Below, piece after piece: positions 33,136 through 41,213 of a DNA stretch of 43,495 nt; within the stretch, counting starts at the first letter, position 1; each line of letters starts with the position of its first letter. A model generated the notes under the pieces. It was not told the DNA's origin. It did not search any database and was given only the letters and a program-made list of their open reading frames with translations. Position numbers and translations under genes: made by a program. The DNA comes from JAYZDF01 sp036337945 (GTDB lineage: Bacteria; Myxococcota; Kuafuiibacteriia; Kuafuiibacteriales; Kuafuiibacteriaceae): NCBI GenBank assembly GCA_036337945.1, contig JAYZDF010000144.1, positions 1 through 43,495 on the forward strand, given 5' to 3'.

Positions 33136-34801
33136 AAATCCACTAGACAGCTTGGTCGAGGCGCTCTTTCGCGATCGCGCGGACTCGATTGTTATTGAAT
33201 CTGACAGACCTGTAAAAATTGCGATGGGATCAGTTGAGCGAACATTGATAGCTCAGGACATTCGAACAGAACAAATTGACGGTCTCATTCGTGCGTACAT
33301 GGACGAAGACCAAATGACGACTTTTCTCTTCAAAGGTGAATTTCGGCTCAATTACCAGAACTCCCTTGGGCAAGTCTCGCTGATCTGTAAACGAATGGGA
33401 GATCGACTCCGATTATCTATTTATCCTTCCACTGAATCTTCAATCCCGGAAGATTCAGAACGCATTGTGACTGCGGCTCGAGTAGATATGATTAGCATTC
33501 CACCTGAAGAATCTGTCGCTTCAGATCCGAGACGAAAAGTTTCCGGAATAGCGGACATAGGTGCTCCCGTTCCCCAAAAGTATAGTGATCCTGAAACTCC
33601 TCTTGAGCTCGATTTGTCGAGTGTCCCACCAGGCCCTGGCGCCGAAGGTTCGTCATTGGCGGCCGATGGCCCTGTTCCGATACGTGGCTCCTACGGTGTG
33701 CGAGCGATGAGCAGCATCACCACCACCGACGATTTTGAAAAAGCGCTAAATAAGCTTGTAGAGCACAATGGTTCAGACCTGCATCTCACTGCTGGTCTTA
33801 GCCCTCGGTATCGAGTTGATGGGGATATTCGAGATTTTGGCGGCCCTTCGATTCCTGGGGACCAAATACTAACCTGGTTTAAGAAGGTCGCTCCTCCTCA
33901 TGCAAAGGAAAAATTCGACCGGGAATTTGATGCTGATTTTTCGTTCTTCGTCGATAGTATTGGTCGTTTTCGGATCAATGCATTTCGCGATCAACGAGGG
34001 ATAGGTATGGTTGTTCGCTCTATTCCCACTCGTGTACCGAAACTTCAAGAATTGGGCCTCGCGACGCAGATCGACGAATTGTGTGAATTAGATCAAGGTT
34101 TAGTTTTGGTGACTGGTGCTACTGGATCCGGCAAGTCAACAACGCTCGCGAGTATGTTAGACCGAATTAACACGACCCGACCTGTTCATGTAATAACGAT
34201 TGAAGATCCCGTAGAATTTGTACATGAACCACGTGAGGCTCTCATCAATCAAAGGGAGCTTCATGTAGATACCAAGTCGTTCTCAAAAGCTTTGCGAGCA
34301 GCACTTCGTGAAGATCCGGACGTCATTCTTTTGGGGGAACTTCGCGACCGCGAAACGACGGAGATAGCGCTTGAGGTCGCAGATACGGGTCATCTCGTGT
34401 TTGGAACGCTGCATACTCGCAGTGCAAGCAACACGATAGCGAGGATTATTGAGCAGTTTGAATCGTCTGAACAATCTCAAATTCGAAATAGTCTTGCAGA
34501 ATCTCTTCGTGCGGTAATTTCACAAACACTGTGCAAGGCCATCGCCGGCGGAAGAGTCGCCGCATTCGAAATTTTATTGGGGACGCCGGCAGTAGCAAAT
34601 CTGGTACGAGAGGGGAAAGCTTTCCAAATTATGTCAGTGATCCAGACCAGTCGAGGTGCAGGAATGAGAACATTGAATGACGACTTAGTAAGGTTGGTTC
34701 AGAAGAAACTCGTTACACCCGAAGAAGCTCAACGCCGCGCGTACAACAAGACCGAACTGGCAATGCTGATGAAAAGAGTTGGAGCATCTTCTTTGTACTA
34801 G
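33125..34801 (+). CDS. PilT-like secretion/retraction ATPase with duplicated N-terminal domain
   Basis: A 558-residue ATPase; PilT proteins are usually ~345 residues. The C-terminal part (~200-558) is a full PilT: GSDLHLTAGLSPRYRVDGDI, RFRINAFRDQRGIGMVVRSI, Walker A GATGSGKSTT (331-340), ITIEDPVEFVH (Asp box), the Walker B-like DPDVILLGELRD and the His box TGHLVFGTLHTRSA. Residues 1-~110 repeat the PilT N-terminal PAS-like domain in diverged form (ADSIVIESDRPVKIAMGSVE ... GEFRLNYQNSLGQVSLICKR). A linker of ~90 residues rich in P/E/S joins them. PilT powers pilus retraction; no pilin, PilB or PilC gene lies in the window. It is coupled to the 160-residue gene before it. Confidence 0.9.
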   Translation: MPNKNPLDSLVEALFRDRADSIVIESDRPVKIAMGSVERTLIAQDIRTEQIDGLIRAYMDEDQMTTFLFKGEFRLNYQNSLGQVSLICKRMGDRLRLSIYPSTESSIPEDSERIVTAARVDMISIPPEESVASDPRRKVSGIADIGAPVPQKYSDPETPLELDLSSVPPGPGAEGSSLAADGPVPIRGSYGVRAMSSITTTDDFEKALNKLVEHNGSDLHLTAGLSPRYRVDGDIRDFGGPSIPGDQILTWFKKVAPPHAKEKFDREFDADFSFFVDSIGRFRINAFRDQRGIGMVVRSIPTRVPKLQELGLATQIDELCELDQGLVLVTGATGSGKSTTLASMLDRINTTRPVHVITIEDPVEFVHEPREALINQRELHVDTKSFSKALRAALREDPDVILLGELRDRETTEIALEVADTGHLVFGTLHTRSASNTIARIIEQFESSEQSQIRNSLAESLRAVISQTLCKAIAGGRVAAFEILLGTPAVANLVREGKAFQIMSVIQTSRGAGMRTLNDDLVRLVQKKLVTPEEAQRRAYNKTELAMLMKRVGASSLY

Positions 34802-35604
34802 TTTTCTTTTTTTTCCCTGATTCGAAAACGAAAAACGTGTTTCTTATTTTCTTCAACTTCTATTCGCACCCATTCTTCGTATTTCTCATTCGCCGAAACA
34901 AGCCGTAATCGGTGAGTTCCCACCCTAAATGGATGGTCAATGAGAGGAGAGAGACCCAGCTGCTTTCCCGAAAAATCATATACGGCACCAGCGGGCTTAA
35001 AGGCTAAAGTAACAGCGCCAGTGGCTGGGGGAATAGACATTCGTATCGGTATTTCATCTGCGAATTCTAATGAGCATGCGAGGTCACCAAAAAACACCTC
35101 TACCGTTTTCTGTTCAGACAATTTCAGAGTCGACTTGACGGACTTTGCCTGGCTGTTAGGGGCAATCAGTGTCATATCTATGGGTCCCGGTCGTGTGACT
35201 GCTGCCACTAACGGAGTTCTTCCACGAACATATCCGTTTATTCGGACACTTGCGCCAAGAACATCTGACAGGACTGTAACGGTCGCAGGCCGCGGCTTTG
35301 GAATATTGAAGGTCCTATCTTTTTTGGTCCCCGCAACGATTTTTATTGTTTTATTGACCTGCTCCGCACCGGGATGTTGCAGAATGAGTTCGTATTTGCC
35401 GGCAGGCAGAACTAATGTTGCTGGTGTTTCAGTGACTTTTAGCTCACCATTTATCCATACTTTTGCGCCACTCGGAAATGTTCTCAATCTAAAGCTGCCG
35501 TGTGTGATTATATTTCCATCCTTATCGACGGGTTCACCGCAGTTTATGAGCAGAAGCGACATAATGCAGATCAACAATGATTCAATGAGATGAATACGTT
35601 GCAT
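34798..35604 (-). CDS. PEGA-domain lipoprotein
   Basis: A 268-residue lipoprotein from ATG 35604, giving the signal MQRIHLIESLLICIMSLLLI and then NC, with lipidation at C22. Three PEGA-like beta domains follow: FPSGAKVWINGELKVTETPA to YELILQHPG; VLSDVLGASVRINGYVRGRT with TPLVAAV; and YDFSGKQLGLSPLIDHPFRV with GTHRLRLV. PEGA domains are surface-layer or wall-associated beta modules. It starts 20 nt after the exported protein gene upstream on the same strand, so the two form an operon. Its stop shares the palindromic CTAG with the PilT-like gene. Partner and target unknown. Confidence 0.83.
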   Translation of the reverse strand: MQRIHLIESLLICIMSLLLINCGEPVDKDGNIITHGSFRLRTFPSGAKVWINGELKVTETPATLVLPAGKYELILQHPGAEQVNKTIKIVAGTKKDRTFNIPKPRPATVTVLSDVLGASVRINGYVRGRTPLVAAVTRPGPIDMTLIAPNSQAKSVKSTLKLSEQKTVEVFFGDLACSLEFADEIPIRMSIPPATGAVTLAFKPAGAVYDFSGKQLGLSPLIDHPFRVGTHRLRLVSANEKYEEWVRIEVEENKKHVFRFRIREKKEN

Positions 35605-35624
35605 CTTAGATGTCCCGACTAGCC

Positions 35625-36584
35625 CTATGAATCCGCGAACCAAAAGATTGTTTGCAGACCTCCAGTAAATCCTAACTGTAGATCGACCAGCGCATCGAAA
35701 AGAGTCAGGCCACCGCCTACAGAGATGTCGACTCTTGCGATCCCTGCCCAAGGCAAGCTCAGTCCATAACGGAGTCCAACCCGAAAGTCTGTTCCCGGTA
35801 GACGGAGATCTACTCCGGCAAATGGTTCACTAAAACTATCGATTCCAATGAGAGGAATCGTGCGGAAATTTCTACGACCCACGGCCTCAAAACCGACAGC
35901 GACTGGGCTCTCTGTGGTAATTGCAGTGGGTTGTCCAAAATTTGGCCCGACTGTGACTGTAACACCGGCTTCCCAGTCGTCAGTGATGTCGCCACTTGCT
36001 CCTACCAAAAGCCTCAATCTTGAGCTCGTGCCTGCGAGCCCCACGAACCCCAACCCTCCTACAAACGGAGCATCGATCTGAAGCTCGTTTTGCGAGCGTT
36101 GAAGAGCTTGCCGTTCCACGATAGCGCGCTCGTTCGTTTTAACCATCACGATGTATCCTTCTGGTTCGCCCATAGAAAGGATCACGCCATTTCTCTCGGT
36201 GAGAAGTACGGCAGAGAGTTGAATTGTTTGTGGCGCCTTAGGGATATATTTTGCTGGAACGAGCGCTAACCAACGTTGCTCACCATCCGATTGAACCGAG
36301 TCAAGGCTCGCTGAAAACTGTACAGCGTCTTTAACCATAGGTGTCTTTAGAGTTAAAATGACCTTCTGAATGACCCCTAAAGGATCGAATATCCGAATGG
36401 GCACAGGAAAGTCTTCACTTTGAACAGCCGTCAGTCGCCCGAACGTTGCTGAAATACCAGGTTTGGTTTGCTGTATACTGAGTTGAGCGGTCTTTAGACC
36501 TGAAAAGCTATGAGCTACCTTTGCAGGCGTATAAAACCCCGCAAGAGCACAAAAAATGACACATGTCTGCTTCGCTAATCTCAT
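35625..36584 (-). CDS. Exported beta-rich protein of unknown function
   Basis: A 319-residue protein from ATG 36584, chosen because MRLAKQTCVIFCALAGFYTP followed by AKVAHS is a signal peptide; the longer frame upstream lacks one. The first half (~25-140) is a beta-sandwich-like region (PVPIRIFDPLGVIQKVILTL). The second half (~170-319) has many short strands with alternating hydrophobics and glycine, such as GGLGFVGLAGTSSRLRLLVG, DWEAGVTVTVGPNFG and FRVGLRYGLSLPWAGI, like a small outer-membrane barrel. It ends in an aromatic stretch (IFWFADS). It is the first gene of an operon with the PEGA lipoprotein and is divergent from the transglutaminase-like gene. No family recognised. Confidence 0.72.
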   Translation of the reverse strand: MRLAKQTCVIFCALAGFYTPAKVAHSFSGLKTAQLSIQQTKPGISATFGRLTAVQSEDFPVPIRIFDPLGVIQKVILTLKTPMVKDAVQFSASLDSVQSDGEQRWLALVPAKYIPKAPQTIQLSAVLLTERNGVILSMGEPEGYIVMVKTNERAIVERQALQRSQNELQIDAPFVGGLGFVGLAGTSSRLRLLVGASGDITDDWEAGVTVTVGPNFGQPTAITTESPVAVGFEAVGRRNFRTIPLIGIDSFSEPFAGVDLRLPGTDFRVGLRYGLSLPWAGIARVDISVGGGLTLFDALVDLQLGFTGGLQTIFWFADS

Positions 36585-36787
36585 GGATAAATTATCCGAC
36601 CGATCACTGGAAGGGGCACGTGCTGCACTGAATCGAACTCCCTCACCTGTGAATGTGAGTGTACTATGTCTTTCGCCCACGCCAAATGCCTTTCCGTTAG
36701 GAATTTGTGGTTTGAGTTTGCTCTTAATATCTGAATCATGGTTACAAATGCCGGTTTCTGGACGAACCTCATTTTCGCTGCCAAACT

Positions 36788-38704
36788 GTGTATATCGTAC
36801 GGAAGGATTTAACCGGCGCTTTTGTGCTTTCTCGGTCGTATTGTCTATTGATGACCACTGCCATGTTCTCTGTGTCATGTGTAGCTTCTTCGCGATCCCT
36901 TACATCCACCGTGCTTGATCCCGAACTTGCGGAACAATCGACGAGTCCCGCTCAAGATTCATCAAAAGCGACAGGTAAGAGTGAGACATCCAGTCTGCTC
37001 GACTTGTCTCTCCGTGTGAGTGGTTACGAGGACCCTAGCGAATTCGCGAGAGCGAAAGAAGAACTCGAGCAGTTAATTGAACCAATTCTCGAAAGAGTCA
37101 TGCTTCATCAGGATGAAGCACAGCAAGCGTCAACGTTACTTCAAGAGTTACATGCCAAATCTGGCCTGCTGAAAAAATACAATGCTCGTGCCACCACGCT
37201 GAGAGAGATTCTCGCTCATGGTGAGTTTAATTGCTTATCAGCATCGGTGTTGTTTGCTTTGATCGCAAATCGAGCAGGGCTAACTGTCCGAGGTGAACTT
37301 TTGCCAAGTCACGCCCGAATTGTTCTGAACGCCAATGCTCGAAAATACCGGGTGGAAACCACCTCTAAGGATGGCTTTAATCCCTCACCGCGGGTTCTAC
37401 GTCGAATCTTGGCTCAATCCATCGGCAGTACGGACCTGCGAAGTCGGTCCCTTGTAGACTCGAGAGGTGCCGAAACATCAACTCGACTTCTCATTGCGCT
37501 CATTTTTGTGAACAGAGCCTCAATTGCTCAAGAAAACGCTCAACTCAGGCTAGCGGAGCGGCTCTTTAGTCAAGGCGAAGCACTAGTAAACAGTTTACCG
37601 ATGAGAAAGGTCCTTCGAGAACAAAGGGCAGCGTTGCTATCACAGCTTGGTGCCAATGATATGACTTCAGACGATCCAAAGAGACATCGCAGAGCTTTCC
37701 AAACGATGATTCGTTCTGCGGAACTCAAGCCAGAGGAACCACTAATTAAAGACGCGGTTTTTCAAAACTTAAGAGCAGCCGCGGAGCGCTTGGTTGCTGC
37801 TCAAGCGATGGACGGCCAATCAGACCAGCTCTTTACTTCCATTGTGGAGCGGACGCGTGAGGTCGGTCTGCCGGACGATGATGTGTCTGCGCTTCGGGCA
37901 TTCGCTTTTTCCGAAATCGCGAGACAAAAAGCCAGTGGAGGAGATTTTGAGGGTGCTCTTTCTGCAATGGAAAATGCTACGGGGCAGACCTTGGCGCCTC
38001 GGGAGGTCAAACTTCGGAAATCTCTGCTTGAAAATCATGTCGCAGCGCTTCGTTTGGCCGCGATGACTTCAGCCAAGGTCGGGGAATACACTCGAAGTAT
38101 GCAAATCATCGAGCGATTGCTGAATTTGCAGGGCTTGAGTGTAGACCAGCGACGAAAATACGAAACGGATCGACAACAGGCTATAATGCTCTCTGCAACT
38201 CAGGCTATGAAAAGTAAGGATTATTCCAAAGCCGCGAGGATTTACCGAGCAGGCCGGCAACTTTATCCCAGTGAAGATACCATTCGACATAATCTCGTGG
38301 CAGCACTAGAGCGCCAAGGTCTTGAAATGGTCAACAGTGGACGTTGCGAGCAAGTTGAATCGATTCTTCAGGAAATCCAAAAACTTGATGCTCAGGAAAA
38401 GTTCACAAAGCCTGCCCGAATTCGATGTGCGCTCATGCGAGCAAACCAGTGTCTCCAAAACCACGACTATTTTGAAGCATCAAGGTGGCTTCAGGCTGTT
38501 CAACAAAAGTATCCAGACGCATTGCCGGTGCGCGAGAGTCTAGAAAACACATTTTTGGGATGGATGACTCATCTTGTCGTAAAAGGGCAGTGCGGTAAGC
38601 TTAGTGCCGTGATTCGACAGGCAGGTCCGTTTGTTTCGCCCACTGACTCCCGTGTGAGATCGTTACATTTACAATGCCAAAATGGTGGCTCATCGGGGAG
38701 ATGA
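36788..38704 (+). CDS. Lipoprotein with transglutaminase-like domain and TPR-like repeats
   Basis: A 638-residue protein from GTG 36788 (GTG 36824 is an alternative giving a shorter signal). The lipobox FSVSC places lipidation at C31. Residues ~100-200 resemble the SirB1/transglutaminase-like fold: HGEFNCLSASVLFALIANRA with C149, SHARIVLNANARKYRVETTS with H175 and E190, which together form a plausible Cys-His-acid triad. Residues ~230-620 are helical, with TPR-like units (for example AMKSKDYSKAARIYRAGRQL and YPDALPVRESL). No close match comes to mind. It is divergent from the exported beta-rich protein gene (203-nt gap, presumably two promoters). Probably anchored at the outer membrane; substrate unknown. 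Confidence 0.75.
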   Translation: MYIVRKDLTGAFVLSRSYCLLMTTAMFSVSCVASSRSLTSTVLDPELAEQSTSPAQDSSKATGKSETSSLLDLSLRVSGYEDPSEFARAKEELEQLIEPILERVMLHQDEAQQASTLLQELHAKSGLLKKYNARATTLREILAHGEFNCLSASVLFALIANRAGLTVRGELLPSHARIVLNANARKYRVETTSKDGFNPSPRVLRRILAQSIGSTDLRSRSLVDSRGAETSTRLLIALIFVNRASIAQENAQLRLAERLFSQGEALVNSLPMRKVLREQRAALLSQLGANDMTSDDPKRHRRAFQTMIRSAELKPEEPLIKDAVFQNLRAAAERLVAAQAMDGQSDQLFTSIVERTREVGLPDDDVSALRAFAFSEIARQKASGGDFEGALSAMENATGQTLAPREVKLRKSLLENHVAALRLAAMTSAKVGEYTRSMQIIERLLNLQGLSVDQRRKYETDRQQAIMLSATQAMKSKDYSKAARIYRAGRQLYPSEDTIRHNLVAALERQGLEMVNSGRCEQVESILQEIQKLDAQEKFTKPARIRCALMRANQCLQNHDYFEASRWLQAVQQKYPDALPVRESLENTFLGWMTHLVVKGQCGKLSAVIRQAGPFVSPTDSRVRSLHLQCQNGGSSGR

Positions 38705-38748
38705 GCCACAAATGTGAGAGACTTCATCAGGCATGATAAGCTATTAGT

Positions 38749-39981
38749 ATGGCTCCTCGCTTAGGGAGAAAACGTAGCTCTTCGCTTTGGACTAGTATTC
38801 TCAAGTTGAGACAAAATACTTTGTCTATCTCAGAATGGAGACGCCGTAATGGTGAAATCTATGCGCAATTGTTGAGGGAGGGCTACGTTGACTCTGAAAC
38901 GTTATCGGCCGAAATCGTTCAGTTAATTTGCGAGGAGCTCATCAATGAGTCAAATCCCGCTGCGCAAGATTCTCTTAACGCTGGCCATATCCGAAGTCAG
39001 AATGAAAATATTCTCTTTTTGGCCGCGATGGCCAACATTCCGCCACGCGCACTCGCCATATGTATTACGGCGGGTTTCATTCATGACCTGAACAAGACTG
39101 TTGGAGAGCCTCTTCGACAGGATCGATACGGGGTTCGAGATAAGACAGGCAAAAAAGTAAGAAACCAAACAAATCTTGCGCTGAGCGTCGGAATGAATCA
39201 CCTCGGGAATCGGACCCGAAAAGTTCTTTATGACATCCGGAAACGGCATCCCTCCGCTATTCATCTTCAGGTTGTAAGAGAAATTGATGAATGCATTATT
39301 CACCATGGTATTGGATCGAGCCGATTTATAAAAGGCTTGTTCAGCGGTGAAAATCCTTGGTGGCGAGACATTTATTGGAACAAAAGTGATGGTGGTCCAA
39401 AATATCTTCACCCACCGCAGCCTTCTTCATCAGTGAGTACAGTCGTTCACGACTTAGCAGATTCAGCGCAGCAGATGCAGGGTGATTCTGGTTGGTTACA
39501 AAAATACCCCTTTGGTTATTGGGCCGAGTCGAATCTTTCTTTTTGGCAAATGTTTTGGGCCTGCCGGCCTCAAAGACAAATTCAAGTAGCTCAAAGCCTT
39601 GCGGAGCAAGTCATCCTGGAGTCGCAAACATGCTTTGAGATCATAGAACATGCCCGGACTTTGAAACTCCTCACCAACTCTCAATTGGTTCGATTAGAAG
39701 TAGCCGTAAGGATTATTGCTCAATCGAGTGAACAGTGGCTTGCTCGCTCTGTTCAAGAAGGGCAGCCTCCCGGATATTCATTATTGACCGACCTTATGCG
39801 AGAAACAGGATACTCTGAAACCAGACTGAAAGCGGAGCTGAAAAAGCTTCGCCCTTATGATTCTGAGAGTCATGTTTTTAAAGAAGTAATCGCTCGGTCA
39901 TCAGTCGCGAAGCATGGAATTTTTCGAACAATCGTTGCAGAATCTCTCTCCAATGGACCTATTTATTGGTGTCAGGAATGA
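38749..39981 (+). CDS. HD-like protein of unknown function
   Basis: A 410-residue cytoplasmic protein from ATG 38749. It carries the spaced histidines and aspartates of an HD-superfamily phosphohydrolase: H80 (AGHIRSQNENILFL), HD at 112-113 (AGFIHDLNKTVGEP), H151 (MNHLGNRT), HH at 185-186 (ECIIHHGIGSS) and D235/D238 (VVHDLADSAQ). The rest is helical and W-rich, with no recognisable second domain. HD proteins hydrolyse phosphomonoesters, nucleotides or cyclic di-GMP; which applies here cannot be told. It stands between the envelope block and rlmH and has its own gap upstream. The HD assignment is by motif pattern only. Confidence 0.6.
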   Translation: MAPRLGRKRSSSLWTSILKLRQNTLSISEWRRRNGEIYAQLLREGYVDSETLSAEIVQLICEELINESNPAAQDSLNAGHIRSQNENILFLAAMANIPPRALAICITAGFIHDLNKTVGEPLRQDRYGVRDKTGKKVRNQTNLALSVGMNHLGNRTRKVLYDIRKRHPSAIHLQVVREIDECIIHHGIGSSRFIKGLFSGENPWWRDIYWNKSDGGPKYLHPPQPSSSVSTVVHDLADSAQQMQGDSGWLQKYPFGYWAESNLSFWQMFWACRPQRQIQVAQSLAEQVILESQTCFEIIEHARTLKLLTNSQLVRLEVAVRIIAQSSEQWLARSVQEGQPPGYSLLTDLMRETGYSETRLKAELKKLRPYDSESHVFKEVIARSSVAKHGIFRTIVAESLSNGPIYWCQE

Positions 39982-40033
39982 ATATCGCACGGTTGTGCTT
40001 GCGTAATTTGACCCGACTCTGAATGGTGCTTGC

Positions 40034-40504
40034 GTGAAATTGCGCCTAATATTGATTGGCCGTGACAAGAATGAACCTCTCATTCAAGTTGCGGGTGATT
40101 ATGCTCGTCGCATTAATCGGTATGCCTCCTTTGAGGTCGTTGAGGTCAAGGAAACGCCGCTAAAATCTCAATCAAATGTTGACCAGGTTCGTAGTGATGA
40201 AGCGAAAAAGCTTCTGAAAATCCTGAAACCGGGCGAGCACATTATTGCTTTGGATGAACGCGGAAAGTCGGTAAGTTCAGTTCAGGTTGCTGAATATCTT
40301 GACCATTGGAGTAGTCACGGACCAAGCTCTATCGCGTTTGTGATTGGTGGTCCTTCTGGTCTCGACCGAGGGTTTCTTGCCCAAGCCCATGAGCGTTGGC
40401 AACTATCGAAGATGACCTTACCGCACCGCTTAGCAAGAGTTATTTTGACTGAGCAGCTCTACCGAGCATTTACAATTCTGAGAAACGAGCCCTACCATAA
40501 ATGA
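40034..40504 (+). CDS. rlmH: 23S rRNA (pseudouridine1915-N3)-methyltransferase
   Basis: A 156-residue SPOUT-family enzyme that methylates pseudouridine 1915 in helix 69 of 23S rRNA. GTG 40034 gives the normal N-terminus MKLRLILIGRDKNEPLIQVA. Signatures are HIIALDERGKSVSS, IAFVIGGPSGLDRGFLAQAH (knotted SAM site), LPHRLARVILTEQLYRAFTI and the C-terminal NEPYHK. Length matches the family (155 aa). Its TGA overlaps the ATG of the next gene (ATGA), indicating coupled translation. Very secure. Confidence 0.96.
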   Translation: MKLRLILIGRDKNEPLIQVAGDYARRINRYASFEVVEVKETPLKSQSNVDQVRSDEAKKLLKILKPGEHIIALDERGKSVSSVQVAEYLDHWSSHGPSSIAFVIGGPSGLDRGFLAQAHERWQLSKMTLPHRLARVILTEQLYRAFTILRNEPYHK

Positions 40505-41148
40505 AAATCAAATCTATGTTTCAAGACTATCTCGATCCGCTCATGCCTCCCGAGTGCACGGCTTGTGGTCGAATCGAACAGCATACTTTTTGCGGAATTT
40601 GCCGCTCGGCCTTGATTGAAGGTTCATCTCTGCAGCTTGAAGGATTCGGAACTGTTCATGCTGCTTGGGAATACGGTGGTCCGGTAAGGCAGGCCGTGCA
40701 GCGCATGAAATACGCTCCGAAAGTGGAGGTAGCATGGAGTTTCGCAAGAGCAATACCAGATTTTGTCGAGAGGATGGGGCACTACGATGTCATCGTGCCC
40801 ATTCCTCTCACTGCGAAACGACTGTTACTCCGAGGTTTCAATCCTTCATTAGAGATCGCTCGTTTTATGCCTGGCCGATTGGAAACGAACATCTTGTATC
40901 GAAAAAAGGGAAGCCAACCGCAAGTTGGACTAACTAGCGTTCGACGTCGGCAAAACGTGCGAGACACTTTTTTCACGCGTAATCATGCAAAAATCGAGGG
41001 AAAACGAGTGCTAATAGTTGACGATGTCCTTACAACTGGCGCTACCTTACAAACGGCAGGCTGGAAATTACGAGAAGCTGGTGCAAGACACGTGGACGGT
41101 TTTGTCTTGGCTAGATCTGTCAGTGATGCTTCCATGCATCCGGTTTAG
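40501..41148 (+). CDS. ComF-family phosphoribosyltransferase-like protein
   Basis: A 215-residue protein. The N-terminus has a zinc-ribbon-like cysteine pair (ECTACGRIEQHTFCGICRSA), typical of ComF. The C-terminal PRTase domain has VIVPIPLTAKRLLLRGFNPS, SQPQVGLTSVRRRQNVRDTF and the PRPP-loop motif VLIVDDVLTTGATLQTAG. ComF proteins are linked to DNA uptake and, in some species, act in nucleotide salvage or helicase loading; the exact reaction is unsettled. It overlaps rlmH by 4 nt (ATGA). Confidence 0.9.
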   Translation: MKIKSMFQDYLDPLMPPECTACGRIEQHTFCGICRSALIEGSSLQLEGFGTVHAAWEYGGPVRQAVQRMKYAPKVEVAWSFARAIPDFVERMGHYDVIVPIPLTAKRLLLRGFNPSLEIARFMPGRLETNILYRKKGSQPQVGLTSVRRRQNVRDTFFTRNHAKIEGKRVLIVDDVLTTGATLQTAGWKLREAGARHVDGFVLARSVSDASMHPV

Positions 41149-41213
41149 GTGGCGAACGATTGTCACCAGTCCAAAATTATTCCGGTCGTGAGTTGACGGA
41201 GAGAGAGTAAAGA

